64,000 nucleotides of DNA from JAGXTF01 sp044224315. GTDB taxonomy: Bacteria; Bacteroidota; Bacteroidia; NS11-12g; UBA955. This document shows positions 32,262 through 43,000 of the stretch, piece after piece (position 1 is the first letter of the stretch; each line of letters starts with the position of its first letter). A program made the translations under genes and the position numbers. The notes beneath the pieces were generated by a model. It had not been told where the DNA came from, did no database searches, and saw nothing but the letters and a program-made list of their open reading frames with translations. The DNA is taken from the NCBI GenBank assembly GCA_044224315.1, contig JBGAKR010000001.1, positions 1,302,001 to 1,366,000 on the forward strand, given 5' to 3'.

Positions 32262-35252
32262 TTATTTGTTTACCACTACAGGCACTTGTTGCACGCCTGC
32301 TGGGGTTACAATACGCACGTAGTAAATGCCACCAGCCAGCTCAGCTGCATTTACAATTGCACTGTGTGCTCCTGCATTTTGCATTTCGTTTACTACCAGT
32401 GTTACCTGGGTACCGTTGCTGTTATAAACTGCTACCTGCACATTCTGCTCTGATGCCAGCGTGTAGTTTACAGTGGTAGTAGCAGTAGTTGGGTTTGGAT
32501 AGCAACTTAGGGTAGAAACTGCATTTGCTTTTTCGGCATTGGCTACAGTTTCATTGGTATTGGCATTTTGATTACCCAGGTTTACCAATGGGTTTTTACC
32601 GTTTTTATTGGCCACACGGTTTATACCAGTACCGGTGTAAGTGAAGTTTACGGTTTGTGAAACACCGCTAACACTGGTATACTTGTCCTTCGTATAGCTG
32701 TTGTATGCCATTCTGAAATAGTAGTTACCAGGCAGCAATTCAAGGCTGGTATTGCCATTGGCATCGGTAGTTCCAAATGTATTCCAGGCACCCTGGTGGT
32801 AACTGGCGCTTCCGCCGCTTATGCCGGCTGGGGTAGTGTTAGACAGGTTCAGGGTTACATAGGTGGTAGTGAAGGTAACGGTAGGAGTAGTTCCAATGTT
32901 CTGGTATTTTTCCTGGGTACCATTGCTGTAACCCATGCGGAAATAGTAGTTACCAGGCAGTAGCTCCATGGTTTCAGTACCACCGGTGGTAGCACCCGAT
33001 CCAAAAGTATTCCAGGCGCCCTGGTGGTATTTTAGGTTGTTGCCTTCGCCAAGCAGGTCGCCATTATGGTCGCGCAGTTCCATAGTTACCAGTTTGGTGG
33101 TAAAGGTAACGGTAGGAGTGGTACCAATGTTTTGGTATTTCTCTTGTGCACCATTGTTGAATTTAAGGCGGAAATAGTAGTTGCCAGGCAGTAATTCCAT
33201 GCTGGCCTGGCCATTGCTGGTAACACCGGAAGCAAAGGTGTTCCATGCGCCCTGGTGGTATTCTACACCTGTTGCATCACTCAGCAAATCGCCATTGTGA
33301 TCGCGCAATTCTACAATTACTTCTTTGGTTGTAAATGTTACAGTAGGGTTAGTACCCACATTTTGGTATTTCTCCTGCGCACCATTGTTGTATTTTAAAC
33401 GGAAGTAGTAGTTACCTGGCAGCAACTCCATGGTAGCCTGTCCGCTACTGGTAGTACCTGTGGCAAATGTATTCCATGCGCCTTGGTGGTATTGCAGGTT
33501 GGTAGCTTCGCTCAGCAGATTGTTGTCGTGGTCGCGCAATTCTACGGTTACCAGGTTGGTGGTGAAGGTAACAGTTGGGGTAGTGCCTACATTCTGGTAT
33601 TTTTCCTGGGCGCCATTGTTGTATTTAAGGCGGAAATAGTAGTTGCCCCCAAGCAGTTCCATGCTGGCTTTGCCACCACTGGTGGTGCCGCTGGCAAAAG
33701 TGTTCCATGCGCCTTGGTGGTATTGCAAATCGGTAGCTTCGCTTAGTAAGTTGTTGTTGTGGTCGCGCAGTTCTACAACTACATTTTTAGTTTGGAAGGT
33801 TACTACAGGGTTGCTGGCAATGTTCTGATAAATTTGCTGTTTACCATTGTTGTAAGCCATTTCAAAATAAGCATTGGTAGTTCCGTTTGGCAACAAAGCC
33901 AGCACAGTTCCATTAGAATTGGTGCTGCCAATGTTGGTCCAAGCACCGGTATGGTATTTGGCATATCCGCCAGAAAGTGGTGCATTGCTAGAGCTGATGA
34001 GTTTTACAACTACAGGTTTATAACTCATAGAGCAACCCGAAACGGTAATGGCCACATAGTTGTTGCCAACACCGCGGAAGTTGAAATTTAGGGTACCGGG
34101 CAATAATTCCATTGAGGGCTTGCTGAAATAGCGGTTGTCGCCACTTCCGCCATAAGCAATATCATAAGGCCAGCTAAGGCTAAGGTTCGTTGTTTTCCAG
34201 GTAAGGGTGGTATTTGCATTTGGAATGGTAACACTTGATTTTACCTCGGCGCTAGACTGGTAATTCATTTCGATAGAGTAAGTACCGGGGAAAAACTCAG
34301 CCTTGGTTTCGCCGCTGCTGTTGGTGCTGTTTGGCGAAGGGAAAAACCAGGTACCATAACTGGCGCCAATACCATAGCGGGCTGTTCCGCCAGAAAGGGG
34401 AGAACCGCCACAGGTTTCAAGTTTTAATGTAACCTCGATGGTTTTGAACAGGAAATAAGCATTAGAATTAGAATTTTGTGGGCCCACAACAGCCGTTGTG
34501 TTGTTCACTTTGGCTTCGTAGCTGTGGGTGTTGTTTCCGTTTTGGATATCGGCCAGTAAACCATTTGAATTGGTAGAGCCCGATACAAAATAGGTGCTGT
34601 AGCTGCTACCTGCTCCACCGCGAAAAGTAACTCCAGAAATGGGGTTGCCATTATGATCCTGCACACGCAGTATAGAGATGGTTTTTTCTACAGAGGTTAA
34701 TCCTTCATAATTCAGTGTAAAGGTGTAGCCGCGCACATCATTCCATACGTAACCTGTTTGGATTTCCATGATGTTGCCGTAGTAATCGCGCGGAAACAAC
34801 TCACGGCTGTTCCATACGCCCGATGTTTGGCCAAATGAGCTCCAGCTGCCCGATGTTTTAAAATCGAGGTAGCCACCCGAAAAGTGAAGGGTAACATTGG
34901 TGGTTTTGAAATTGTAAACATCGCCGCTGGCGCTGGATACAAAGGTTTGGCGAGCAGTGCTTGTTCCACTGTAGTGGGCAAACATGGTGTAGGTAGATCC
35001 TGTGGTTAAGCTGATTGTAGTACCAACTGCATACTCCCCAACGTAGTTAGGGCCCTTGAACACCTGGTACTTGGCACCGGTTAATGCACCACCTGTGCTG
35101 CTGGTAGCGTTTACGGTTAAGTCACCTGCATAAGCGTTAGAAACAAAAAGAAGACCACAAAGTGCAGCCAGTTTACCAGCTGCTGATTTTAAAGACCTGG
35201 ATTTTGATTTTCTCAAAATGAGGCCATTTTTTAGTGTAAATAAATTTTTCAT
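32262..35252 (-). CDS. T9SS surface protein of transthyretin-like repeats (1)
   Basis: 996 residues. An Arg/Lys-rich N-terminus and hydrophobic core (KLAALCGLLFVSNAYAG) form a signal peptide. The rest is about 11 repeat units of about 65 residues, each with a YHQGAWNTF motif, GTTSGGKASMELLGGNYYFR and KYNNGAQEKYQN. Units 6-10 are close copies, so recent tandem duplication is likely. The sequence looks like a carboxypeptidase-regulatory/transthyretin-like fold. A type A T9SS CTD closes it (LSCYPNPTTATTTVNYTLAS, then AAELAGGIYYVRIV). Probably a stalk-like adhesin. It shares the repeat family with the next gene. Confidence 0.9.
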   Translation of the reverse strand: MKNLFTLKNGLILRKSKSRSLKSAAGKLAALCGLLFVSNAYAGDLTVNATSSTGGALTGAKYQVFKGPNYVGEYAVGTTISLTTGSTYTMFAHYSGTSTARQTFVSSASGDVYNFKTTNVTLHFSGGYLDFKTSGSWSSFGQTSGVWNSRELFPRDYYGNIMEIQTGYVWNDVRGYTFTLNYEGLTSVEKTISILRVQDHNGNPISGVTFRGGAGSSYSTYFVSGSTNSNGLLADIQNGNNTHSYEAKVNNTTAVVGPQNSNSNAYFLFKTIEVTLKLETCGGSPLSGGTARYGIGASYGTWFFPSPNSTNSSGETKAEFFPGTYSIEMNYQSSAEVKSSVTIPNANTTLTWKTTNLSLSWPYDIAYGGSGDNRYFSKPSMELLPGTLNFNFRGVGNNYVAITVSGCSMSYKPVVVKLISSSNAPLSGGYAKYHTGAWTNIGSTNSNGTVLALLPNGTTNAYFEMAYNNGKQQIYQNIASNPVVTFQTKNVVVELRDHNNNLLSEATDLQYHQGAWNTFASGTTSGGKASMELLGGNYYFRLKYNNGAQEKYQNVGTTPTVTFTTNLVTVELRDHDNNLLSEATNLQYHQGAWNTFATGTTSSGQATMELLPGNYYFRLKYNNGAQEKYQNVGTNPTVTFTTKEVIVELRDHNGDLLSDATGVEYHQGAWNTFASGVTSNGQASMELLPGNYYFRLKFNNGAQEKYQNIGTTPTVTFTTKLVTMELRDHNGDLLGEGNNLKYHQGAWNTFGSGATTGGTETMELLPGNYYFRMGYSNGTQEKYQNIGTTPTVTFTTTYVTLNLSNTTPAGISGGSASYHQGAWNTFGTTDANGNTSLELLPGNYYFRMAYNSYTKDKYTSVSGVSQTVNFTYTGTGINRVANKNGKNPLVNLGNQNANTNETVANAEKANAVSTLSCYPNPTTATTTVNYTLASEQNVQVAVYNSNGTQVTLVVNEMQNAGAHSAIVNAAELAGGIYYVRIVTPAGVQQVPVVVNK

Positions 35253-35259
35253 GACATCT

Positions 35260-35288
35260 CAAAGCTAGGCAGGAATTGACTTTTACAA
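35260..35288 (-). promoter_or_regulatory. Promoter of the 32262-35252 gene, giving almost no leader
   Basis: TTG (35288-35286), 18 bases, then TAGCTTTG (35267-35260), a perfect Bacteroidota -33/-7 pair. The ATG starts at 35252, 7 bases after the last base of the -7 box, so transcription would begin within a few bases of the start codon. Confidence 0.65.
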
Positions 35289-35430
35289 TGTGATGACAGA
35301 CACGTAATTCAGCAATTCATGCCTGGGATTTACCAATACCAAATACTAATTTACCAAACAGTTATTAGGGTTTATTAAACTGTTTTTTGAGATTTTTTAA
35401 TAAGTGTCTTGTAGTTAGTATATTACAAAA

Positions 35431-35460
35431 AAAGGGCTGCCTGCATAGCAGACAGCCCTG
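35431..35460. terminator. Terminator of the 35482-39867 gene
   Basis: AGGGCTG (35433-35439) pairs with CAGCCCT (35453-35459), with CTGC-ATA-GCAG inside. A run of A on the left reads as U on the minus strand after the hairpin. Confidence 0.8.
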
Positions 35461-35481
35461 GGTTTATGAATGATGAAAAAA

Positions 35482-38400
35482 TTACTTGTTTACCATTACA
35501 GGGATTTGTTTCATACCGTTGGCGGTTACCACACGGATATAATACAAGCCACCTGCAAGTTCAGAAGCTGAAAGCACCACAGTATGGTTGCCAGCAGCCT
35601 GATTTTCGTTAACCAACATTTTGATTCTTGCACCTGCAGTGTTGTACACTTCAACCTGCACGTTTTGAGCAGAATTAAGGGCATATGCAACAGTTGCATT
35701 GTCGGTAAATGGATTTGGGTAAGCAGTTAATCCGTTTACAGCAACCGCATTTACTACACCAGCAGCAGCTTCAGTAGAAGCAGCCTGATTGGCCACTTTT
35801 TCATTCGCATTTACCTGGGCATCTTTGCCAGCTGTGTTGGGGTTTTTGCCATCTTTTTGGGCAGTTCTGTTAATACCACTACCAGTGTAAACATAAGATA
35901 CATTGTAAGTGCCGTTTACCAAAAAGCTGCCTTTTTGTTTGCTGTAAGAATTATAGTTCATACGGAAATAGTAACTGCCAGGCAGCAATTCTTTTACTGC
36001 ATTGCCGTTGGCGTCGGTAGTTCCAAAACTGCTCCAGCTTCCGTTTGAGTAATAGTCACAAGTGGCACCGCTAATGTTGTTGGTTCCGTCATCCAGGTGC
36101 TGGGTTACAGTTACAGTTTGGAAATCCACAGTTTGGTCGGCATTGATGGTCATGCTGCCCACCTGTTGGGTTTGGTTGGCATAGGTCATGCGGAAGTAGT
36201 AACTACCTGGCAGTAACTCCATAGTTTCGGTACCTCCTGTGGTGGAACCCGAAGCAAATGTATGCCATGCGCCGTTGCTGTAATAGCCCAAGCTGGTAGC
36301 ATCCCAGGTACCTGTTCCGGCAGCATTATTCAGTTTTAGGGTAATAGCCCTGGTTTGGAAGTTAACGGTTTGTGAAGTACCGCTTACACTCATGCTACCT
36401 TGCTGTTGGGTTTGGTATTCATAAGTCATACGGAAGTAGTAGCTGCCTGGCAGTAACTCCATAGTAGCAACACCTGATGTGGTACTGGATGGGCTGAAAG
36501 TATGCCAATTGCCATTAGAATAGTACGCCAGGTCGGTAGCATCGTGTGTTCCGGTTCCGGCTGCATCGTTCAGTTTTAAAGTAACAGCGGTAGTTTGGAA
36601 ATCAACGGTTTGTGAAGTACCGCTAACACTCATACTGCCTTTTTGCTGGGTTTGATCCATATAGGTCATACGGAAATAGTAGCTGCCGGGCAACAATTCC
36701 ATAGTAGCTACTCCATTGGTTGTGCTGCTTGGAGAAAAGGTGCGCCAGTTACCATTAGAGTAGTAGCCTAGGCCTGTAGCATCGTGTGTACCGGTTCCAG
36801 CCGCATCATTCAGTTTAAGAGTAAGGGCTGTGGTTTGGAAGGTAATGGTTGGATTGGCTCCCAAAGATGCAATGTTGATTGAACCTTTTTGTTGGGTTTG
36901 GTAAGCATAGGTTAAGCGGAAATAGTAGTTTACAGGCAATAGCTCCATGCTGCATTTGCCGCCCGAAGTAGCACCCGAACCGAAAGCATTCCAGTTGCTG
37001 GCATAGTATCCAATATCAGTTCCTTCATTGTTATACAATGTACCGGCACTGTTGCGCAATTCTACCACTACATTTTTAGTTTGGAAGGTTACAGTAGTAG
37101 TTGTATTAATATTATAGCTACCCAATTGCTGAGATGCATTGGCGTAGTTCATACGGAAATAGGCATTGTTTACACTTGAGGGGAACAATACAAGTGCATT
37201 ACCACTGCTGTTAGTAGTACCTACACCATTGGTCCAGCTGCTTACATAGGCATCAACCACACCACCGGCAATGCCAGCTCCACTGCTGTTAAGCAATTTT
37301 ACAACCACTGCTTTTTGGTTTAATGAGCAACCACTTACAGTAAGGTTGGCATCTATTCCACCAATTTTAAATACATAACTACCGGGTAGTAAATAGCTGT
37401 TGTTTGTAAACGACCAGAAATAACCATCGATATTGCCTTTGAATGAAATGCCGCTGCCATTGATAGTAACAAGGGTAGTGGTAAATGGCACATCCTGGCT
37501 GGTACCACTAATTGCGGTTCCGCCGGTTTTGTTGTTATAATGGTTATAGCTCATAGAGATATCGTAGGTTTCGGGCAGCAGGTCCAGTGCAAGCACACCT
37601 GCGCTGGTATTGCCCATATTCCAGTAATAACCATCTATATTGCCTTTGATTGACACGTTTCCGGCACCTGCAGTTACCAAAGCATTGTTACAATCCGTAA
37701 TTTTTACATTGGTGCGGGTGGTCGCAAAATCCACATTCTGATCGGTTCCGGAAATCGCTACACTGGTTTTTGTATTGCGGCCATGGTTGTAATCCATGCG
37801 GAAATCGTAGGTTTCTGGCAACAGGCTTATAGAAACCACACCGTTTACAGAGTTGCCCATATTCCAATAGTAACCATCGATGTTTCCTTTGATAGAAACA
37901 TTGGCACCAGTGGTAGAAATAACATTGTTCTGGTAATCCAACACGCGAACTTTAACACAGGTTGTGGCGAAGTTCACATTTTGGCTGGTACCACTTATGG
38001 CTACACTGGTTTTGGTATTGCGGCCGTGGTTGTAATCCATACGGAAGTCGTAAGAATTAGGCAACAGATTCAAATCCAGTATGCCATTTGCAGTGTTGCC
38101 CATGTTCCAGAAGTAACCATCAATATTGCCTTTGATAGACACGTTGGCTACAGCTCCACCCGATGGAGCAGTAGGACCGCTGATGCCATAGAATGCACCC
38201 TGGCTGCCTTCCAGAATCTGGCGATCGGTGCTTGATAATTCTGCGCCGAAAGTTACAATTTCAGAAATCCAACCATCCAGGCCGGTTACTAAATCAGCGC
38301 GACTGCCAATGTATAGAGGCTGGCCTGCATCGCTGTAGTGGCTGCCAATAGAGCTTGATCCGTTGGAGCTGCCATTGTAGTAAGTATTGAGGTTGCCACC

Positions 38401-39867
38401 TGGGGTACCTTGGTAAGTCCAGATGCCAAGTGGTTTAGAAGCATTAAAGCTGTTTGTATGATCGATAAAAGTATAGTTACTGCCAGTACCAACTACAAAA
38501 CGGGCATTGTAAAAATCAAGCGGAGCAGGTACATTTTTGCTGCTTGCACCAGTTTTGTTTACAATTGCATTGTAGGTAAGGTTGCTGTTTACTTTAGCCA
38601 CACCGTTGTAAGAAACACCGCTGCTGTAGGCAGTAAAGTTAGAGGTGAATAAACCATAGTTCATACCCATAAAACGGATGGCTGGGCGGCCATTTTGTCT
38701 TTCAACCACACCGGCTTTCAAAATGCGGGGCTGGCGGCCTGTATTGCTTTGGCCGGCATCACGGCTGTTACCGCTTTGGTCATACCATTTTGTTACATAA
38801 GCATCACCATTGGTGCAAGCGCTGGAAACAAAAGTTTTTATTGCTGCAGTATCCAAATCTCCGTTGGTTGTAAATCCAATATCGGTTTCGGCATTGTCGC
38901 AGCTGCGGCGGATACGAATGGCATTGCCACTGTAATCGCTGCGCAATTTGCGCAATGAAAACGATGCTGGAGAAGATTGGCTGATAGCGCCCAGTGGGTT
39001 TTCGCCACCGGTCATTATACCATTGCAATTGCTTACAGTAACTTTAACACAGGTTGTAGTAAAATCTACATTTTGGCTGCTGCCAGAAATGGCTGCTGAT
39101 TTTTCGTTGCGGCCGTGGTTGTAATCCATGCGGAAATCGTAAGTGATACCCCCCAGCAGGTTTATTTCTAAAACGCCAGCTGTGGTATTTCCCATATTCC
39201 AGTAATAACCATCGATATTGCCTTTTACAGATACATTAGCTGCCGAACCGGTGGTAACCAGTCCGTTGCAATTGTTTACGCGAACTTTTACGCAGGTTGC
39301 AGTAAAGTCTACATCCTGGGTGGTACCGCTAATGGCTACACTTGAATTGTTGCGGCCATGGTTGTAGTCCATCTGGAAATCATAGGTATTTGGCAGCAAA
39401 TACAGGCTTTTAACCCCCGATGAGGTATTGCCCATATTCCAGTAATAGCCATCTATATTGCCTTTAATGGCAACATTTCCGCTACCTGCAGTAATAATAC
39501 CATTGCAGTTTTTTAGGTTTACAGAAACTTTGGTAGTTTGGAAAAATACAGAATCAACGCCGGCGGTTGCTGTTAAATAGTTGCGGCCATGGTTGTAATC
39601 TACATAGAACTGGTAAGAATTACCGGCTGTAAGATTGGGGATTACCAATGCACCATTTGTAGTGGTACCTTGTGAGTAATAGTAGGCTCCGATTTTCATG
39701 TAAACGGCTGCTGTTGCACCCGAAACGGTAGACGAACCTGTCTCATCCAACAGTTTCACCGTCGGACTGACCATGGTAGGTGGGGTAGAGGCGACGACCT
39801 TCTGTAAGAAGAGCATCGAAAATCCTGCTGCCATCAGCAAACACGATTTTTTAATTAGTAGTTTCAT
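35482..39867 (-). CDS. T9SS surface protein of transthyretin-like repeats with inserted LamG-like domain (2)
   Basis: 1461 residues from the ATG at 39867 (an in-frame Met at 40038 precedes 57 residues of unrelated sequence before the signal peptide). Signal peptide MKLLIKKSCLLMAAGFSMLF. About 13 units of the same repeat as the neighbour follow: NVSIKGNIDGYYWNMGNTSAG and MDYNHGRN type in the first half, YYSNGNWRTFSPSSTT and MELLPGSYYFRMTY type in the second. In the third/fourth unit a domain of about 265 residues is inserted (SFSLRKLRSDYSGNAIRIRR, TKWYDQSGNSRDA, NGRPAIRF). This is LamG/arabinofuranosidase-B-like in pattern, without identified catalytic residues. A type A CTD ends it (LTAYPNPFTDNATVAYALNS). 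Probable adhesin or glycan binder. Confidence 0.9.
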   Translation of the reverse strand: MKLLIKKSCLLMAAGFSMLFLQKVVASTPPTMVSPTVKLLDETGSSTVSGATAAVYMKIGAYYYSQGTTTNGALVIPNLTAGNSYQFYVDYNHGRNYLTATAGVDSVFFQTTKVSVNLKNCNGIITAGSGNVAIKGNIDGYYWNMGNTSSGVKSLYLLPNTYDFQMDYNHGRNNSSVAISGTTQDVDFTATCVKVRVNNCNGLVTTGSAANVSVKGNIDGYYWNMGNTTAGVLEINLLGGITYDFRMDYNHGRNEKSAAISGSSQNVDFTTTCVKVTVSNCNGIMTGGENPLGAISQSSPASFSLRKLRSDYSGNAIRIRRSCDNAETDIGFTTNGDLDTAAIKTFVSSACTNGDAYVTKWYDQSGNSRDAGQSNTGRQPRILKAGVVERQNGRPAIRFMGMNYGLFTSNFTAYSSGVSYNGVAKVNSNLTYNAIVNKTGASSKNVPAPLDFYNARFVVGTGSNYTFIDHTNSFNASKPLGIWTYQGTPGGNLNTYYNGSSNGSSSIGSHYSDAGQPLYIGSRADLVTGLDGWISEIVTFGAELSSTDRQILEGSQGAFYGISGPTAPSGGAVANVSIKGNIDGYFWNMGNTANGILDLNLLPNSYDFRMDYNHGRNTKTSVAISGTSQNVNFATTCVKVRVLDYQNNVISTTGANVSIKGNIDGYYWNMGNSVNGVVSISLLPETYDFRMDYNHGRNTKTSVAISGTDQNVDFATTRTNVKITDCNNALVTAGAGNVSIKGNIDGYYWNMGNTSAGVLALDLLPETYDISMSYNHYNNKTGGTAISGTSQDVPFTTTLVTINGSGISFKGNIDGYFWSFTNNSYLLPGSYVFKIGGIDANLTVSGCSLNQKAVVVKLLNSSGAGIAGGVVDAYVSSWTNGVGTTNSSGNALVLFPSSVNNAYFRMNYANASQQLGSYNINTTTTVTFQTKNVVVELRNSAGTLYNNEGTDIGYYASNWNAFGSGATSGGKCSMELLPVNYYFRLTYAYQTQQKGSINIASLGANPTITFQTTALTLKLNDAAGTGTHDATGLGYYSNGNWRTFSPSSTTNGVATMELLPGSYYFRMTYMDQTQQKGSMSVSGTSQTVDFQTTAVTLKLNDAAGTGTHDATDLAYYSNGNWHTFSPSSTTSGVATMELLPGSYYFRMTYEYQTQQQGSMSVSGTSQTVNFQTRAITLKLNNAAGTGTWDATSLGYYSNGAWHTFASGSTTGGTETMELLPGSYYFRMTYANQTQQVGSMTINADQTVDFQTVTVTQHLDDGTNNISGATCDYYSNGSWSSFGTTDANGNAVKELLPGSYYFRMNYNSYSKQKGSFLVNGTYNVSYVYTGSGINRTAQKDGKNPNTAGKDAQVNANEKVANQAASTEAAAGVVNAVAVNGLTAYPNPFTDNATVAYALNSAQNVQVEVYNTAGARIKMLVNENQAAGNHTVVLSASELAGGLYYIRVVTANGMKQIPVMVNK

Positions 39868-40032
39868 TTTCAAATTAGTTGTTTTAATGGAACAACAATA
39901 ATATGTAATATACTTACTACCCATTTTTGAAACAACACCAAGGAGCATTCTCGATTTACGAATGACAGGAATAGATTTACGTATAATAAATACACAGATA
40001 TTTAGAAAGTTACAACATGCATTAAATAAAAA

Positions 40033-40053
40033 GGCCATGCAAACTGCATGGCC
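40033..40053. terminator. Terminator of the 40080-46505 gene
   Basis: GGCCATGCA (40033-40041) and TGCATGGCC (40045-40053) with an AAC loop. On the minus strand TTTTTATTTAAT follows. Confidence 0.85.
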
Positions 40054-40079
40054 TGTAATGCTTTTAATTTGAATAGCAA

Positions 40080-43000
40080 TTAATGCTGCACTATAATCTT
40101 GCTGCTTAACACTGTGCCATTCATGTTTACATGAATAAGGTAAACACCGTTGCTGAATTCTTTCAGCGAAATGCTGTTGTCGGTGGCGGTATTCATGTTT
40201 TTAGATAAAAGTACCTTTCCATCCAGCGAAATCACTTTAACATCTGCCGTTTCCAAGCCTTCGGGCCATACCAGATTCACAGCGGTATTGGCCGGATTTG
40301 GGTACAATGTAAGGGTGGTTGGAATCATCAGATTCAATCGGGCTGCAACCATATCCGAGGTTTCGGAAAGATTGTTATTGTCTACAAGTTTCAAACGGTA
40401 GTAATATAGTATACCGGCTTTGGCATTAAGGTCATTATAGCCATAGCGGGTTTCAGTGCTGCTGTTTCCGATTGCGGCCACTGTGCCGATTTTTACAAAG
40501 TCTTTACCATTTTCGCTGCGTTCTACATCAAAGCGGGCTGCATTGTTTTCGGATGCTGTAGCCCAGCCTACATGGATGTATTTGTTGTTTACACCATTGG
40601 CAGTGAGGTACAACAATTGTACTGGCAATGGAGTAAGCCCCAAAGGACCAGCTCCTCCGCCGCCACCGCTAAAGCCGGTAACATTAAACTGTGCATAATA
40701 GTTGCCAGCCGTGCGGTTGCCCAGCACCCATGAAGTATCAGTGGCTACTGAGCTGTAGGTTATTACTTTTACATCACCCTGGTTTAGTGAAGGCACAGAT
40801 GCATGTGCGGGTTTACCACTATTAATTACTTTCCAGAAACTTAAATCATTGGCATTGAAAATACCGGGCAATCCGTTGGTGGTTAATGTATTATCGAGTG
40901 AAGCAATATCGCTGCTGTTAAAATAGAAGCGAACGGCCACTTTGCTGCTTGGCTGAGTTGTTGGAGATACATTCCAGGTGCGGTCCATAGCAGCATATCC
41001 AAATGAGTTTCCTACAAAACCTACATGATTTGCATAGAAATTGCTTCCGGTACTGTTAATCTTTAAGCTAATTCCATTATCCGGAATAACTGCACCTGTA
41101 CCCCCCAGTTTTAAGCTCAGTAACAGTTTGTTCTGGCAGTCGCAATAGTGCGTAAATCCGCTGGATGGGCTGGTATAGCTTTGGGTAGAAGTATAGGTAC
41201 CTGCTGCTGTTGCTGCAGTGCTGGTGCTATCACACAATGGAGCACAGCTTACACCTGTAGTTACACCTCCTGGTGCAATCCAGTTACTGCCCGAACCTGT
41301 GAGAGCAAAGTTTGTAAGTGTGCCGTTAAAGCTTCCCGATGCGTTGTCGGTGAGGCTGGTAACACTGGTGTTGGTGCCGCTGGCCAAACCCTGATTAAAT
41401 TTATAGTAAGCCAGTAAGCCATTTGGGGTGCCAGACAATTCACAGTTCATATGACCCTGAATCTCGGCCTGGCAAAGCACTTTGTTCCATACTCTTACCT
41501 CATCAATACTACCATCCATGGTATAGCCCGAGTTCCAGGCACCAATCTGATGACTGCCGCCGGTATTGGTACCCATGCTGCCAGAGGCTACCTGGGTTCC
41601 GTTTACATACAAGGTACCGGTGCTTGTGCTGGCATCGTAAGTAATGGCCACATGGGTCCATGCACCCTGGGTAAATGTAGCCGCTTGCTGCACCCTGGCG
41701 CCACCCGATGTAAAGCTGTTGGCAGCAGTAAGTTTGCCACCTTCAATCCAGAAAGGTTGGTCGTTGCTGGAAACGATATTCATATCAGCACCGGCACCTG
41801 AACGCACATTGATCCAGGCTTCTTTGGTATAGGAAGAAGAAGCGGGTATAACGCTGCCAATGGTTACATAGTCATTGCTGCCATCAAAGTTTAGCGCGGC
41901 GCCGGGGGTTACGCTGTTGCCTTGCAATGTAAAGTCATAAGCAGCCTCATCACAATCATTGCTGTTAATGGTAAGGATGGCAGATTTGCTTCCGGTGCTG
42001 GTAGGCAGGAATGTAACGGTTACAGTAGCAGAGCCACTGGCAGCTATGGGGCCGGCTGGATTTAATGCACCCACGCTGAACAGAGTAGGATTGGCACCAG
42101 AAAGGCCGATGCTGGAAATGGTAATGGGTGAAACGCCCAGGTTTTCGATGGTATAAGTGCGGGTAAATGGAGTATTTACGTTCACATCGCCAAAGTCGGT
42201 ATGGTCTGCAGCGCTAGGAGTAACATCACCATCGGTTATGCTCACACTATTGCCTTTTACGTTAATTTCTGGTCCATAAGCTGCGCATGAAATTCCACTT
42301 GAAACGGCAGCATCGCCAATCCAGTTAGAGTTGCTGCCACTTAGTGTAAAACCATTGAGTGTGCCGGTATTTCCGTTTCCGGTTGCATCGCTAAGGCTGG
42401 TAATGCCGGCATTGCTGCCAGATGCTATGCCCTGGTTAAAATGGTAATTGGATACCAGATTAGAGCCCACAGTAGCAATTTCACAGTTTTTGTTGTTCAG
42501 AATTTCTTCTACACACAATGCACGCGACCAGATTCTAACTTCATCTAAAGATATGTTACCTTCTTCGCCGCTGCCGTTTAAACGACCGCCTAAGCGCCAT
42601 GCTGCAGATGTAAGATTGGCATTTAAAGTATGGGTTGATACCAAAGAACCATCCATATATACATTCAGGGTAGTACCCAAACGGGTAAAGGCCATATGGT
42701 GCCAAACACCAGAACCCAGATTGCAATTCATATTGCCGTTAGATCCATAGGCTATGCTCCATGCAGGAATGCCCGAACCGAAAGCGTATACCTGACCAGC
42801 TACACCGGGTGCAGCATCAATTACTGATATTTCAAACAGGTCGCCCGAGGTACTGATAATGCGCGGGAAAGCACCAGAGCCTGTTCCGTTTTTCTTTACC
42901 CAAAATTCAACTGTAAAGTCGGTAAGAGAAAGGGTAGGAAGTGCTACATAATCACCCGATCCGTCGAATTGAAGAGCAGAACCGGGGAAGTTGGTACCAC

